Source: Ipomoea triloba (taxonomy: Eukaryota > Streptophyta > Magnoliopsida > Solanales > Convolvulaceae). Taken from it: a stretch of 64,000 nucleotides of DNA. Shown one piece after another: positions 1-12,780 of the stretch. Position 1 is the first letter of the stretch, and each line of letters starts with the position of its first letter. The DNA lies in contig NC_044917.1 of the NCBI RefSeq assembly GCF_003576645.1, positions 10,488,198 to 10,552,197 of the forward strand, in the 5' to 3' direction. The notes beneath the pieces are model-generated. The model did no database searches and was not told where the DNA came from. It was given only the letters and a program-made list of their open reading frames with translations. Position numbers and translations under genes: made by a program.

Positions 1-431
1 GTTTGATTGATTAAAGATTTATTTCAATGAAAAATGATTTTCTCAAATTAAAAAAAAAAAAATCTTTGGTATTACTCCTGTATATTTTATTTTTTCACAC
101 TTGTTTAGAGAAAATATATAACATGAATTATTATATTAATATCACATACATATTTTTATTATATATGGACATTTGAGTCTTTATATTAATAAATGATTGT
201 TTTGAACAATTTAATTTTTACCAACCAAATAATAAAATAGATATTCAAAATAATTTTTTTTTATGAAAGTTAAATTGAATTCATTTCAATTCTTTTCCAT
301 GAACAAAACTAATTGTTAAATGTCATGTAAATTGTTTGACGCCTCTTTCAAATCCAACTTTAAATATATCGATTCAACATATTTAAAGTGTTTTTTGGAT
401 GGTAGTTGGACTCTTTAGAGTAATACACCAT

Positions 432-655
432 TTTAACTGCTCTTTAAAATATTATTTAGATGAGCTAAGGTTCAAATCATGAAATTTTCAAGATAAAAAT
501 TTTGTTGAAACGATGCAATTGAAATAATTTATTGACTTAATATTTTAACTGATCTTTAAAATATTATTTAGATGAGCTAAGGTTCAAGTCATGAAATTTT
601 CAAGATAAAAGTTTTGTTGAAACGATGCAATTGAAATAATTTAATGACTATATAT
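432..655. repeat. 112-bp tandem duplication
   Basis: Two near-identical copies of about 112 bp lie head to tail: the word tctttaaaatattatttaga occurs at 441 and again at 553, followed by nearly the same 90 bases. Copies differ at only a few bases, so the duplication is fairly recent. Nothing coding is visible in it. Confidence 0.8.
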
Positions 656-899
656 ATATATATATATATACATACATACATACGGGTTCAAATGCAAACA
701 AAGCTTTTCATGCAGTCGTTTCGGATTGCATCATCGGGTATGCATAAATGCACCACACAGTGTTCGAAAGTGCACTAAAATAAAATACACAAATAGACTA
801 CAAAATGCATCACATACACCTAATAATGTATTACCAAATATTTTGTGGTGCATTTATGCATACTTAATAGGTGAGTGACCGCACGACCACACGGGAACT

Positions 900-903
<4 letters not shown>

Positions 904-936
<33 letters not shown>

Positions 937-958
937 ATATATATATACACACACACAC
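904..958. repeat. compound microsatellite (CT)n(AT)n(AC)n
   Basis: A pure CT run is followed by TA and AC dinucleotide runs. The apparent open reading frame with RERERERER on the opposite strand is only this repeat. Confidence 0.9.
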
Positions 959-1257
959 ATACACTTCTTACTTCTCCTGAATTTCCCCTTCCATAATTCT
1001 CTTCTATTTGGCTTCCATAACATTGTATGTTTATGAATTGGTTGACTCATAATTAATAATAAAAAAATGGTAAGTAATTAACTAAGGGTAAGTCTTCACC
1101 GAAACCGTCTTACAAATCCTTATATGTGAGACGAGTCGATCATAATGAAAAATTAAAACTTATGCTGAAAAATGTAATACTGATCAAGAATAAATTGTTT
1201 GTTACTTATAAGAAAAAAAATGTACTACGTAATACTTTTGAAAAAAATATATATAAT

Positions 1258-1956
1258 GGGCTTGTTTGGCGATCAACGGTTAGCGGATTGTGTTAGCGGT
1301 TATCAAATAGCGGATTGTATTAGCGGGTTTGACCAACGAATTATATTAGCGGTTTGTTAAAAAATGTTTGATAAAATTAATTGTTTAGGTTAGTGGTTAA
1401 CATGTAAAATGACCTATAAGGACATTCATGTTATTATTAATATTAATATTAATATTATTATTATATACTAATAAAATAAAACTAATAATAATAATAACAA
1501 TAATAAGAAAAAAGGAATAATAATCATAATAATAAATTATATATAAAATAAAATTAAAAAAAAAAAAACAAATGAGAGTTACTGATGTGTCGGTAATTCA
1601 GGAAGAGGAGCTCATTTGAGCTTCTCTATATAAAAGAGAAGAATGCTTCTCTTAGGAAATTAGCAACGAGATTGCATGTCATAAAGAGCTAAAATGAACG
1701 AGCTTTAATTGCTCTTAGTTACAAGTTTTTTTTTTAATAATATAGGGACATTTTGGGGAAAGGAAGATCTTTCCCCAAAATGCCAATGCAAAATGCAGCT
1801 ATTTGCAACGTGTTGCAATTTGACGGTTTGGAGCAAATCTGTTGCTCCAAACCGCCATTTACCAAATTATTTTTTCAGCGTTTTGACGTGGTCAAAACGC
1901 TGAATATGACGGATTCGCTAAAATTTTGACGGATCGACCAATAACCAAACAAGACC
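1258..1956. mobile_element. hAT-like MITE made of serial hairpins
   Basis: The element begins gggcttgtttggc and ends ccaaacaagacc, imperfect terminal inverted repeats of the GGGCTTGTTTGG type common in plant hAT MITEs. Flanks tatataat and tatattta agree at 6 of 8 positions, compatible with a decayed 8-bp target duplication. The right half (1578-1904) is a run of short adjacent stem-loops, e.g. 14-bp stems at 1749-1782 and 1874-1904 and a 13-bp stem at 1824-1854. No transposase is present. The superfamily assignment rests only on the termini. Confidence 0.6.
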
Positions 1957-3164
1957 TATATTTAAAGTTGAATAGTTATTTATGTGAAAAACGTAATACT
2001 AGTCATGAATAAATTATTTAATTGTTACTTATGAAAAACATATACTTCATAATAATTTTGACAAGAAGTATGCTATTTTTTTGTTGAAAAATGTAATATT
2101 AAAAATTGAAAAATTATTTATGATAAAATTTACACTTAAAATTTATTTGGAAAAATATAATACTTATAAAAAATAATGGATCTATCCCAGGGATGAGGAT
2201 ATGTGAAATGGTCACGTTAGAGAATTTTCCATTTCCATTAATTAATGGCACAACATCATGAAGATTGATTGGAGGACAAAATATGGTTACTCAAATATGT
2301 CAGTTTCAAGTGATTTTTAATTTTCAGCAAAAATTTCTGTTAGGTGTACCAAATGGAGTCTATTACTGTGCCTTTCCCTGTCCTCTGCTGCATTCCATGA
2401 CTCCATATTCATAGTGTGAACTGTGAGATTGAAAATTCAGAGCCATATTCCGTTGACTTTAAAACGACCATGAACTTTCTTCATCAATATTTCATACTTG
2501 CGAACAAAACCCTTTCCCCTCCTTAAATATTTTCCACTTTCCAACCTCAATTTATCCCTCATCATCAATCAATCATCATCATCCTTGTGGGCTTGTGGCT
2601 CTGCAACTTTCTGGGGCACTGTTTCTTCATTTGCCTCTGGGTATTTCTCTCATTCTTTTCCACTGCACTACTTGTTTTTCAATTCTGAAATCTATGCTGT
2701 TTCTGGATTCGGAGTTATAGATGAATCTTGATTCGGTTGTATTTGCCTCTGATTTTCTTGTCCTTTTTGCGATTTCACCTGATAACTATTCTCTAACCTA
2801 ACCCTTTTTCCTGTAGACATCAAAAACAAGAAGAATTGATTCTTAAGTGTAGTCTTTAGGTTAAAGTGATATGATCTTTTTGTCCAACTGTCATCCTTAT
2901 TGTAAATTATTCTTTTGAATTGTTTATTATTGCTGTTTGGTAAAAGTCTGTCTATTTCTAATCACAGTATTATCATGGAATCTGTTATGTTTCGCCCTAA
3001 AGTTGATATAATCTGGTGAAAACTTGAAATATTGCTTAATTATGTGTGTATCTGATGCAAGAGTTGTATTTGGTATCTTTTGATGTTGCAGGTTCTTAAT
3101 CATTGTTATCCAAAGCTGCTGCCTATTTTAACTGATTAACTACTTGTTGGTGGTTCCCTGAGTG

Positions 3165-5465
3165 ATGGGTTGCTTTTCTTTTTTATTTCATAAGAAGATT
3201 CCTTCGCCGACCACACATTTGTCTGATCATGAAGAAGGTTAGAACTAAAACTATCCAATTCTATCTAATACTCATATAAAGTTGCGATTTTGTACTTGCT
3301 CAAATTTCTAATCGCTACACTTCTGAACAGATCTCTACGGCTTAAGAAATGTTAGCATCTTCTCCTACAAGGATCTACGAGTTGCCACTGATGATTTTAG
3401 TCCTACAAGTAAGATTGGGGAGGGCGGATTCGGTTGTGTTTATAAGGTAATATGGCAGTACTTTAGAATTTAGCCTTCTGTTCAGTATGGCATGCTCCTA
3501 TATCTTGATTGCCAGTCTGACATTGCCTTTTTCGTGAAACCCTGTACAAGCAGGGAAGGCTTAAAAATGGGAATATGGCTGCGATAAAAGTTCTTTCTAC
3601 TAAATCGAGACAGGGAGTGCAAGAGTTCTTGACCGAGATTCAAGTGATTTCAGACATAGAGCATGAAAATTTAGTTAAGCTATATGGGTGCTGTGTGGAG
3701 GATGATCACAGAATTCTTGTCTACAACTATCTTGAGAACAACAGTCTTGCTCACGCCCTTCTTGGTAATTATATCTCAGTTCTAATGTTCAAAAGCTTAT
3801 TTTCATGGTCATAGAGATTTTGTCTACCCTGCTTTCATGATTTGGGGTTGTACATCTTACAGAGCATTGAAAGCAAAGTCAACCATTGAACATAAAAAAT
3901 GACTAATCAATAAGATGTTGAGCAGATATTGTTCATAATGTTGTTAATGCTCTTCATCAAGTGATGTTGGCTTGCTTTAAAACTCATGAGTTTACATTCC
4001 TACTGCATCACTATCTCTGTGGATCATGAAACGAGTCAAGAATGTCAAATCCTCGTAATTTAAATGCATCCTTTGTTGTTTGGTTTGATTTTAAATCTAA
4101 TGTTGGTAAACTTGCTGGATTCAGGTGAAGGGTCCAGTGGCATCCAGTATAGCTGGAAAACACGGACTAAAATTTGTATTGGGATTGCAAAGGGACTGGC
4201 CTATCTTCATGAACAAGTGAGACCACATATTATCCACCGAGATATAAAGGCGAGTAATATACTACTTGACAAAGATTTGACACCAAAGATTTCAGATTTT
4301 GGCCTAGCAAAGCTCATTCCACCAGACAAGTCCCATCTCAGTACACGCGTTGCAGGAACATTGTAAGTTTTAACTTGTTCGAACTGTGTGCTGTTTCTTC
4401 TAAACCTATTATCCTACATAGTATAAGTTTTGACTAAGGTAGAAATGTGTGGTGTTAATGGTGTTGTGCGATATCCGGGGGGCATTGCTTTCTATAAAGC
4501 TGATATTCTTGTTTTCATGCTTCAGAGGTTATTTGGCACCGGAATATGCAATAAGAGGCCATTTGACGCGTAAAGCAGACATCTATAGTTTTGGCGTTCT
4601 TCTGATTGAAATTGTATGTGGGAGATGCAACACAAACACTAGGTTACCCATTGAAGAACAATTTCTCCTTGAAAGGGTATGATGTCCTTGAGTGAGTGCA
4701 ATTTATGCTTAATAGTTTATGATCTGTGCCAAAGATACAAAGTTAATAACTGGTAGCATTCATCCCCGACTTAGCATTGCATGAATTCTGAAAACGATCT
4801 CTTGATGAGTCTCTGATTCTAGAACACTCTAAATGTTGAGCATAATAAATATAATATAAACATAAATGTGCAGTCCAACTATCAGCTTAGGCTTTTAGTT
4901 GAGATGGAGCACATGCTTCAATTTGGTATCAGAGCCATGCAAAAGGTCATAAAAAAAGACTATGGTCCACGTGTTGCACGTCAGGGGCGTGGGGACACAA
5001 GGTGGACCTCCCTCTTTCTCTGCTATGATTTTTAACTAGTTAACTCGATTGCAGGTATGGCGACTTTATGAAAGCCAGGAGCTCGTATTACTTGTAGATA
5101 CAACAATGGACGGGGCTTTTGATGCTGAACAAGCCTGCAAATTCTTACAAATCGGTCTTCTCTGCACTCAAGATGCCCCGAAGCTTCGGCCTTCCATGTC
5201 GAGAGTTGTGAAGATGCTAACCGGGGAGATGGAGGTCGACAAAGATACGATAACAAAGCCTGGGTTAATAACTGATTTCATGGATCTCAAGATTAAAAAT
5301 CCTCCCAAAACTAGGCCTGAAAACATTAAAGCTGCATATGATTATATATTATCCTCAGAATCAGATCATTCAAGTTTGCCTTCTGGAACTTCTTCCCAGG
5401 TTACTACCTTCACTACTATACCAAATGATCAGAGTTCATATTTGAGCACTAATCCCCTTCAGTAG
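3165..5465 (+). CDS. CRPK1-like receptor-like cytoplasmic Ser/Thr kinase, six exons
   Basis: Exons 3165-3237, 3331-3446, 3554-3764, 4125-4362, 4526-4676 and 5055-5465 join in frame to 399 residues with GT/AG at each junction. The protein starts MGCFSF: Gly2 and Cys3 suit N-myristoylation and palmitoylation, so plasma-membrane anchoring is likely. The kinase domain is complete: glycine loop GEGGFG (54-59), ATP-binding Lys75, HRDIK with catalytic Asp173, DFG Asp191 and APE, so it should be an active RD kinase. The closest family known to me is Arabidopsis COLD-RESPONSIVE PROTEIN KINASE 1 (At1g16670), which shares the N-terminus, length and exon pattern. There is no extracellular or transmembrane domain. 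The C-terminal ~70 residues are Ser/Thr-rich. A 5'UTR intron ending near 3090 is plausible (ttgatgttgcag). Intron 5 carries an LTR-retrotransposon scrap. Confidence 0.88.
4873..4990 (+). mobile_element. LTR-retrotransposon scrap with initiator-Met primer site
   Basis: Inside intron 5 of the kinase gene the motif tggtatcagagc at 4924-4935 matches the primer-binding site complementary to tRNA-iMet found just after the 5' LTR in many plant copia and gypsy elements. The preceding cagcttaggcttttagttga resembles a typical LTR end. Only about 120 bp remain and no coding sequence is visible. Confidence 0.4.
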
Positions 5466-6631
5466 TGAGGAGTGTTGCAACACTTGTTGATTCCCTTCAC
5501 TTTCATCTTAGTTTTGCTAGCCAAGTATATATGCGTTTATATATACAAAATGTAGCTTGTATGTGTTAATATTGTATGGTCCGATCATAAAGTCTGAACT
5601 TTAGTTTTATTTATTTTATTTTTTTGTTTTCATAATTTCTAGTATGAGTATTTCTAGGTTGTTTTCTATGGGTTTTCCTTTTTCTTTTTCTTGTAACGAA
5701 AAAAGTGATGTGTTATTATTAGAGGTTTCGAGATCAATTTTCTTGTAGGTAAAAAAAGAGTTTTAGTAAATGAGAAGTTTCATTTCAAGTTTCAACTCTT
5801 GGGATTGCTACAATGCTACACCACTCATGATAAATGTGTGGGAAGGTGTAAGTAATTGGTCATTCCTTGGTGAGGATGTACAATCTTTAAACCTTGCGAA
5901 TGCAATTATCTTAAAACTCACCCACGAGCATCTCTGAAAAATTTAAGAGTAACCTAATTTTTTGAAAAGAAAATATAATAAACTAACATAAAAAAGCTGT
6001 TCCAATTAACTTTTTTTTTTTTAGTTTTAATTTATTGGCACCTATCTCTTCAAAAATAATAATAATAATAATAATAATTATTAGCACCTATCAAAATTGG
6101 TTAAATAACTCAATTTTCTTTTGCAGATCCAAATATTCCCTATAAGTTGAAATGTCGTTTTGTAACTTAGTCATTAATATATGTGTTGCAAAAATACTTA
6201 ATTATTTTCATCATCCCTACAATACAAAGTATTGCAAATTTGCAAAGGTGAGTTGGATTTATAGGAGGGTAGAGAAAATAATATTCAATATGTCATATTT
6301 TACATGTCATGTTTATTATTTATTAGTCAAATCAACTTTTTTTTTTTGCTTATTTTCTTTAGCATTTTAAATTACTTTTACATTTGTTTTTTTTTTGTAT
6401 TTAATAGTAATTTTTGGGTATATACATTTTATTAATAATAAACTTAACAAATAAAACTAAATAAGTCAACCCTCATTAATTGAACTCATAAATAAAATGA
6501 AATGAAGGGGCAAAGTAATGTATTACAAGACAAGATTGAATATTTGCTTGATGAGAACATGACTCTAGTCAATATATAATATATATACAGAAGTAGTATC
6601 ACACTAGATCACGAGAAATAGCCTCAGAAAT
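5466..6631. other. kinase 3' flank, no gene
   Basis: Contains the kinase 3' untranslated region (to roughly 5700, T-rich) and AT-rich spacer with a short (AAT)n run near 6055-6080. No coding region or RNA gene is supported. Confidence 0.6.
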
Positions 6632-6836
6632 TAGGGATAGCAACGGGGCGGGGACGGGGGTGGGGAGTATACTCCCCGTCCCCGTCCCCGAAACCCCGAC
6701 CCAGTCCCTGTCCCTATCCGGCTATCCCCATCCCCATCGTTGGCAGGAAATTTCCGTCCTCGGTCAATTCTTAGTCAAAATTTTAAATTAATGTAATTTT
6801 AATTTTAAAAATTAAAATTTCAATTTTAAAAAATTA

Positions 6837-6867
<31 letters not shown>

Positions 6868-7044
6868 TTATATTTAATTATTATAATTATTCGGGGACGG
6901 GCGAGGCGGGGAGGGGTATCTCATCCCCGTCGGAAAATTTCACAAATTTCCCGTCATCGATCCCCAAATTTTTTCCCGATCCCCGTCCTCTTCCCCGACG
7001 GGGACGAGAATCCCCAACGGGGACGGGACACATTGTCATCCCTA
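6632..7044. mobile_element. GC-rich MITE-like element
   Basis: An island of C/G runs stands out from AT-rich surroundings. It begins tagggatagcaacggggcgg and ends with the inverse complement form (...cattgtcatcccta), so the first and last ~25 bases form imperfect inverted repeats. Its middle is AT-rich with a (TA)n run. This resembles the widespread plant element whose ends read tagggat-caa-ggggcggg. No open frame of note; the frames at 6887-7142 are by-products. Confidence 0.55.
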
Positions 7045-7282
7045 TCGAAAATAGTCCGCTCAAAATTGACAAAACTGTCATTGACGACTGCCATTAGAGA
7101 ATCTGAATAACTGATATTAGATGAGAATAGGATTCTAGTCAATATATTAAAATACAGAGAGAGACAAAAAATTATATATACACAAAAGTAATATCACACT
7201 ATACCAAGGACTATATAGCCCTAACATGCTAAAGTCTTGTACAAAAGGAGCCTTCAATTTATAGGGTCGCTTGATCGAGTCT

Positions 7283-7440
7283 ACTAGGAATTGAATGGAA
7301 TTAATTGTGGTGTCTAGAGTCTTCTACGGATTGGGAATCATTCATTCTTCTACTTTTTTTGCAAATCATTCTTTCTTCTACTAGGAATTGAATGGAATTA
7401 ATTATGGTGTCAAGAGTCTTGTACGGATTGGGAATCATTC
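7283..7440. repeat. 98-bp tandem duplication
   Basis: The word ctaggaattgaatggaatta recurs at 7283 and 7381 with about 60 further nearly identical bases (ending ggattgggaatcattc). Confidence 0.7.
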
Positions 7441-8069
7441 TTTCTTCCAAATCTTGACTTCATTCAATTTTAAGGATTAGTTGTTCTTAAACACCTTGGA
7501 CATGTTCAAGGCCTCTTCTGGAACCTATATTAGTCTCTTACTCATAGAAACATCCATCAGGAATCTAATCTAAGTCATCCTTTAATCTCCAAATACTTCA
7601 TTCCTTCCCATTTGTCCTAATTACAAGGCAATATATGTAATTATGTAATGGTCATTTTTATTATATTATTAGATCTCACTCGTCTTACGAATTAAGATTC
7701 GTGAAATAGTTTCATAGGAGATCAGCCTAAAGGTTTAAAGTATGTGGTCTAATTGTGTCTAATACTAAAATGGTTCTTAATTAGTTAATAGTCTTTTTCT
7801 AAAATTATAAACCACTAAAACATATATATTGATTCCGACGATACGACATGACAGTACAACAATGTGTGCAAACTTAATTAATACCTTGCAATGGATGGCT
7901 ATTTGAATGTGCGTTTTGGGTAAAATCGTCTTGTGATCCTAGTCAACAAAAGACTATAAACCATAATTCGAACTAAAGAAGGCCGATAAACAAGTCCTAC
8001 AAAACATCGAACTTAAAATATTAAGTTAACTGCCCAACCAACTCGACTATGGTTGTCTAACTTAAATTT

Positions 8070-8082
8070 TAATATATATACG

Positions 8083-8118
<36 letters not shown>

Positions 8119-8152
8119 TATATATACACACACATATATATATATATACACG
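8070..8152. repeat. (AT)n/(AC)n microsatellite
   Basis: Alternating TA and CA dinucleotide runs, nearly uninterrupted. Confidence 0.9.
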
Positions 8153-8645
8153 TGGGATTTTATAAATGATATATATACCAAAAATTGGCATCTGTATTTT
8201 ATAATTTTCCATCATAATTTTTTTTTTCCTGTTTGATAAAAAAAATTGAAGATATATATCACCTTAAATTCTGAAAGGTTGGAGTAAAAGATGAGAAAGA
8301 CCGATAGATGAATGATGGAGGAGCAATGAATTCGGTTAATTATGGTTGAAAGTATATGGAGATAACAGGTAGGCCCCATCCCTATTAGGCTATATCACTA
8401 TAACATATAAAAGCTCAGTATAATTTGCCCAAGACTTTTTCCGATGACATTTCTTTGTACCTTGTGCTTTTATTGATGTGCTTTGCAAACAGAATGCCAT
8501 ATTTGCCCTTGCCGATGATCGACCTTCCAATTTCAGGCTGCTTAAATACAACTTTGACACTATTTTCATGGGCCTGCTTTGGATATTATATACGCACGCT
8601 ATGTAAACATAATTTAGGCTTCAATATTATATTATAGTGATTACA

Positions 8646-8890
8646 AAAATAGTTTGGGTCTTGTGAAGCTATAGTGTTTTTACTTTTGTGGTGGACCAAT
8701 TACGAACAAAATGTCTGACACATTATTACAAAAAGTAGTTTGGATCTTGTGCCACTATACTGTTTTTACTTTTGTGGTAGGCCAATTCCCAAACCAATGT
8801 CTGCCACATTACAATTTTTAATAAATATAGTTTGGATCTTGTGCCACTATAGTCAAACCAATGTCTGCCACATTACAATTTTTAATAAAT
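8646..8890. repeat. tandem repeat, about 87-93 bp unit, 2.5 copies
   Basis: Units begin tagtttgg(g/a)tcttgtg at about 8650, 8736 and 8828; each continues through cactatag/ctg and ccaatgtctgccacatta. The third copy is shortened. Divergence is higher between units 1 and 2 than between 2 and 3. Confidence 0.75.
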
Positions 8891-9478
8891 AAACATACAA
8901 AAGAATATATAGAGAAATATATTATCGTTTCTTCAGTACCATCTTTGTGGGTCCAACTACCAACTATTTTTAAAAAACTTTATAATTATATCATTTCGAA
9001 CGGGTAACGTCGGCCACCAAACACAATATTCCAAAACATATAAATAACATAATATTTATCTGACAATGAAAAGGAACACAATACCGCAAGTTACGGGAAA
9101 ATATGTTAAGAGAACTTGTCTCATACTAATGCTTTAATTATTGTAGTCACGGACCTTTCTTTTTTGAAAGTGCTTTTCTGAGTGCACATAAAATGCAGCC
9201 TTTCTCCACGAGTTTGAACACCATAATATACCTCAAATTCCCTGAAACCTTCGAATTCTACACTGCTTTGCAACCTGTGAGTTCATAATTATTTATATTT
9301 ATCTGCTTCATTAGGCAAATTAAGTAGGCCATCTTTATTTTTTTGAAGCCCTATTACACTAACTTGCCACTTTCATGGTGTGAAATAAGTTACATTACTT
9401 GCTTTTCTCAGTGCAGGAAAACCTTCTTTTCAACGTACCTGTAAACAGCGGCATGGCTTGCATCCATTCTGATAGGTG

Positions 9479-9860
9479 AGAATTCTACGCTGCTACACAA
9501 CCTGTGAGTCTAAAATTATATCTTATGTTGTGAAAGTTAAGTTATGTTCTTGGTAAATCATTTTCTTTATGAAATGAATATGTTTGGGAAAAAAACAGAT
9601 AAAGAAACTTTTGTTATATCATTATTATTAATTTAATGTATACTAAAATACATCTTCACATTACAAATGTAATTCTACGCCCCTTCACAACCTGTGAGTC
9701 TAAAATTAAATCTTATGTTGTAAACGTTAAGTTCTGTTGTTGGTAACTCATTTTCTATGTCAACTGAATATGTTTGGAAAAAAAAATTAGAGAAAGAACC
9801 TTTTTCCATATCGTTATTATTAATTTAATGTATACTAAAATACATCTTTACATTAGGAAT
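9479..9860. repeat. 190-bp tandem duplication
   Basis: Two ~190-bp copies, each starting with aattctacg and sharing cacaacctgtgagtctaaaa and taatttaatgtatactaaaa near its end. A third partial copy of the first 35 bases lies at about 9251. Copies differ by scattered substitutions. Confidence 0.75.
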
Positions 9861-10550
9861 CTATATATACAAATATTTCTAACATATATCTTGCACATGT
9901 CAAAAAATGTCTATAATCTATAACTGCATATATTACAAAGAACAATACGCGAATATCCAAAAGAGACATAATATAAATTTAAACTGACCTTCAAAATATA
10001 TGATAAAGACAACATCAAATAACTAGCCAAACCCATCCACGGCAACAGCAAGGTGAATATGAGCTCCAACAAGAAATGAGGGGTAAAGAAAACAAAAAAA
10101 ATGATTCTGTTTACTTCTCTGCCGAACGAAATGTTAGGGAAAAATGAAAGGAAAGGGTTTGCCCGGATCATCTTCTAATAATACATGAGACAGAAATATA
10201 GTAGGAGAATTTGGTACAATAAACATGTACATCAATAATAATAACAGAACATAAATTGGCAAGAAATAATTCGAAAATAACAATATATTCCGAATATAAA
10301 TGAGAAATCCGAAAATAACAGTCCGGTAATAGAAATGAAAACAGTAATGGAAAAATCCAAGTCGTATATAACACAGTTTCCTTAAAACCAATTCGCTACC
10401 TCCCATGGTGCTAGGAGCGTTGTATTGTCGGTCTCCCAGGATAAAATGAATTACAATAATATAGTTGAGCACTCAATCTATATTATTTTCGGCGAACTAG
10501 AACAAGGATTGAATACAATGCTTTAATCCCAAAAGTTTGAAGGATCAAAC

Positions 10551-12780
10551 TGTAACACCCCAATTTTCACTCTTACATTTATTACAAATCCGTAATAATA
10601 CATCAGCGGAAACTTACATCTTATCAGCAGAAAACTGGGTGCTACCGTCACACCTAGAGTGAATTCTATCACCTCTTTGACAAACTCCACTCTAACTTTA
10701 TCACCATTTCATAACTCATGTATCAACATGTTATAACATCATCATCATTCTCATAACCTCTTAGGTAATTTACAACCCCATCATCTAAACATCAACAACT
10801 ATCAAAGCTTACTTTGATCTGACGAACATCAAACAACCTCATCTTCTAAACATCAATAATCAATAATGAAGCTTACACCATTTAATCTTACTTTCGCACC
10901 CTTGGACGCCCGGTGAACGCGCGTCCGCTACCGCGTCCACGGATTCTGCCTATTCTGGACAGTAATTCAGCTTGCGCAGTCCGAAAGATTGAACCGCTAA
11001 AAATAGTTCCCGAACTCTTTTCCACTTGAAATTTTTATGGTAGAACCCTAACTCATAGTACTTGATGTCCATAAAAGGTTTTGGTCATCTAGGCTCAAGA
11101 ATTAACACAGAAAATTCCATTTTTGCCCTTGGCAGTGTGCTGTCCAGCATTTTTCCTCTCTAGACCAGTTTTGGAAAAAAAAATCGAAAACCATGCTTAT
11201 ACTACTCCAAAAATTATGCAATTTTATATGCAGCTTCTACACTTATAGAACCACATGTATAAAAAAAATTGAATCAAAATACCTTACCGATTTTACCCAG
11301 AAATTCTCGGAAGTCACTGCCAGAGACTATCTTAAATTCTTGTCAATATTTTCACAAGTATAAGCCTATATGGGTATAAATATAATAGGTACATGCATAT
11401 ACAAGCCATTATCATGTATACAAACATATTCATAAAACTCCTAATCTCATCATTTACTAGCAATTGTCCACTTTCAAGTAACTAAACCGACTTAAGAGAT
11501 TTCTTACCTCAACCGGGTTCCAAAACTTGTAGGAGATCTTTGTAGATGATTTTTCCCAGATTTACCTTAAAACCCTAGGGTCAAAATCAACACCATAACA
11601 ACAAATACAAAGAAACTAAGCTTAGATTCATGATCTAGGAAGGAATACAAAGCTTTTTACCGAATAAAATTGGAGTTTTACCGAATAGGTTGACATTTGT
11701 GAAGGAAGCTTGGCTATGGAGTTTGAAGCTTCAAGGAGGAAGAAGATGAAGAATTCCACTCTTCCTTTCTCTCTCTCATTTCGGTCAAGGAAGAACAAAA
11801 GGGAACAAGAGGAATAAATTGGCATTTGGCATTCTCCCTTTTGATGCAAGAATACTTTATGGGGTAGGGAAAAAAAATAATAAAATAATAAAATATCTTC
11901 CAACTTATCAGTTGGGGTCCAAACAGATAAATTTTCGGTGGAAAATGATCCNAATTGGCATTTGGCATTCTCCCTTTTGATGCAAGAATACTTTATGGGG
12001 TAGGGAAAAAAAATAATAAAATAATAAAATATCTTCCAACTTATCAGTTGGGGTCCAAACAGATAAATTTTCGGTGGAAAATGATCCAGATAGAATAATT
12101 TCTAAGACTAAAAATTTATTCCAGACTAACCCTCAAAATTGGGCTAGGTTCGGTACACCGCGAAATTTTAGCGATGTACGATCAAAATGAATTTTCGCTG
12201 CTATGGGCTGATTTAATTGAATAGGAAATTCAAGAATAATAATATGGTGTCTAATAATTCATTTCTTAGGATAATCGGGTCCGAAAACCAGCTCTTAAAA
12301 TTTTACGGTTCGTGTTCCTTTCTCTCTCTCATTTCGGTCAAGGAAGAACAAAAGGGAACAAGAGGAATAAATTGGCATTTGGCATTCTCCCTTTTGATGC
12401 AAGAATACTTTATGGGGTAGGGAAAAAAAATAATAAAATAATAAAATATCTTCCAACTTATCAGTTGGGGTCCAAACAGATAAATTTTCGGTGGAAAATG
12501 ATCCAGATAGAATAATTTCTAAGACTAAAAATTTATTCCAGACTAACCCTCAAAATTGGGCTAGGTTCGGTACACCGCGAAATTTTAGCGATGTACGATC
12601 AAAATGAATTTTCGCTGCTATGGGCTGATTTAATTGAATAGGAAATTCAAGAATAATAATATGGTGTCTAATAATTCATTTCTTAGGATAATCGGGTCCG
12701 AAAACCAGCTCTTAAAATTTTACGGTTCGTGACCGGCACGAACGATCGCAACTTAATAACCACTATACTTCCTTATAAAA
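10551..12780 (+). mobile_element. possible LTR-type repeat starting TGTAACACCCC
   Basis: TGTAACACCCC at 10551 is a common 5' start of plant LTRs, and the following ~2 kb has the compositional look of a long LTR without coding capacity. I could not find the matching end, target duplication, primer site or any polyprotein, so the call is weak. The right part is duplicated by assembly problems (see the entries at 11819 and 12693). Confidence 0.25.
11819..12730. repeat. assembly-like direct duplication around an N
   Basis: The block starting ttggcatttggcattctccc occurs at 11819, right after the N at 11952, and again at 12373. Copy two (11954-12310) and copy three (12373-12730) look identical over ~357 bp; copy one breaks off exactly at the N. 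Identity with an abrupt stop at an N suggests unmerged overlapping contigs rather than biology. Confidence 0.75.

Larger units (their letters stand above)
1..2497. other. AT-rich intergenic flank, no gene
   Basis: No coding region with recognisable domains or convincing splice structure is visible. The stretch holds a 112-bp tandem duplication, microsatellites and one MITE (listed separately). The final ~300 bases before the kinase gene become less AT-rich and pyrimidine-rich and probably contain its promoter and 5' untranslated exon. Confidence 0.6.
7441..10550. other. gene-free stretch between repeats
   Basis: Apart from the listed tandem repeats I see no gene. Open frames at 8425-8637 and 9911-10472 lack domains and are low complexity (phenylalanine, tyrosine and leucine rich), as expected for AT-rich DNA. 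Confidence 0.5.

Noticed and set aside
820..1050. Open frame on the minus strand with RERERERER
   Set aside because: It is the translation of a CT microsatellite; no domain, no codon bias, no start context.
10134..10472. 112-residue minus-strand frame next to 9911-10171
   Set aside because: Hydrophobic low-complexity text typical of AT-rich DNA, with no family resemblance and no splice support.
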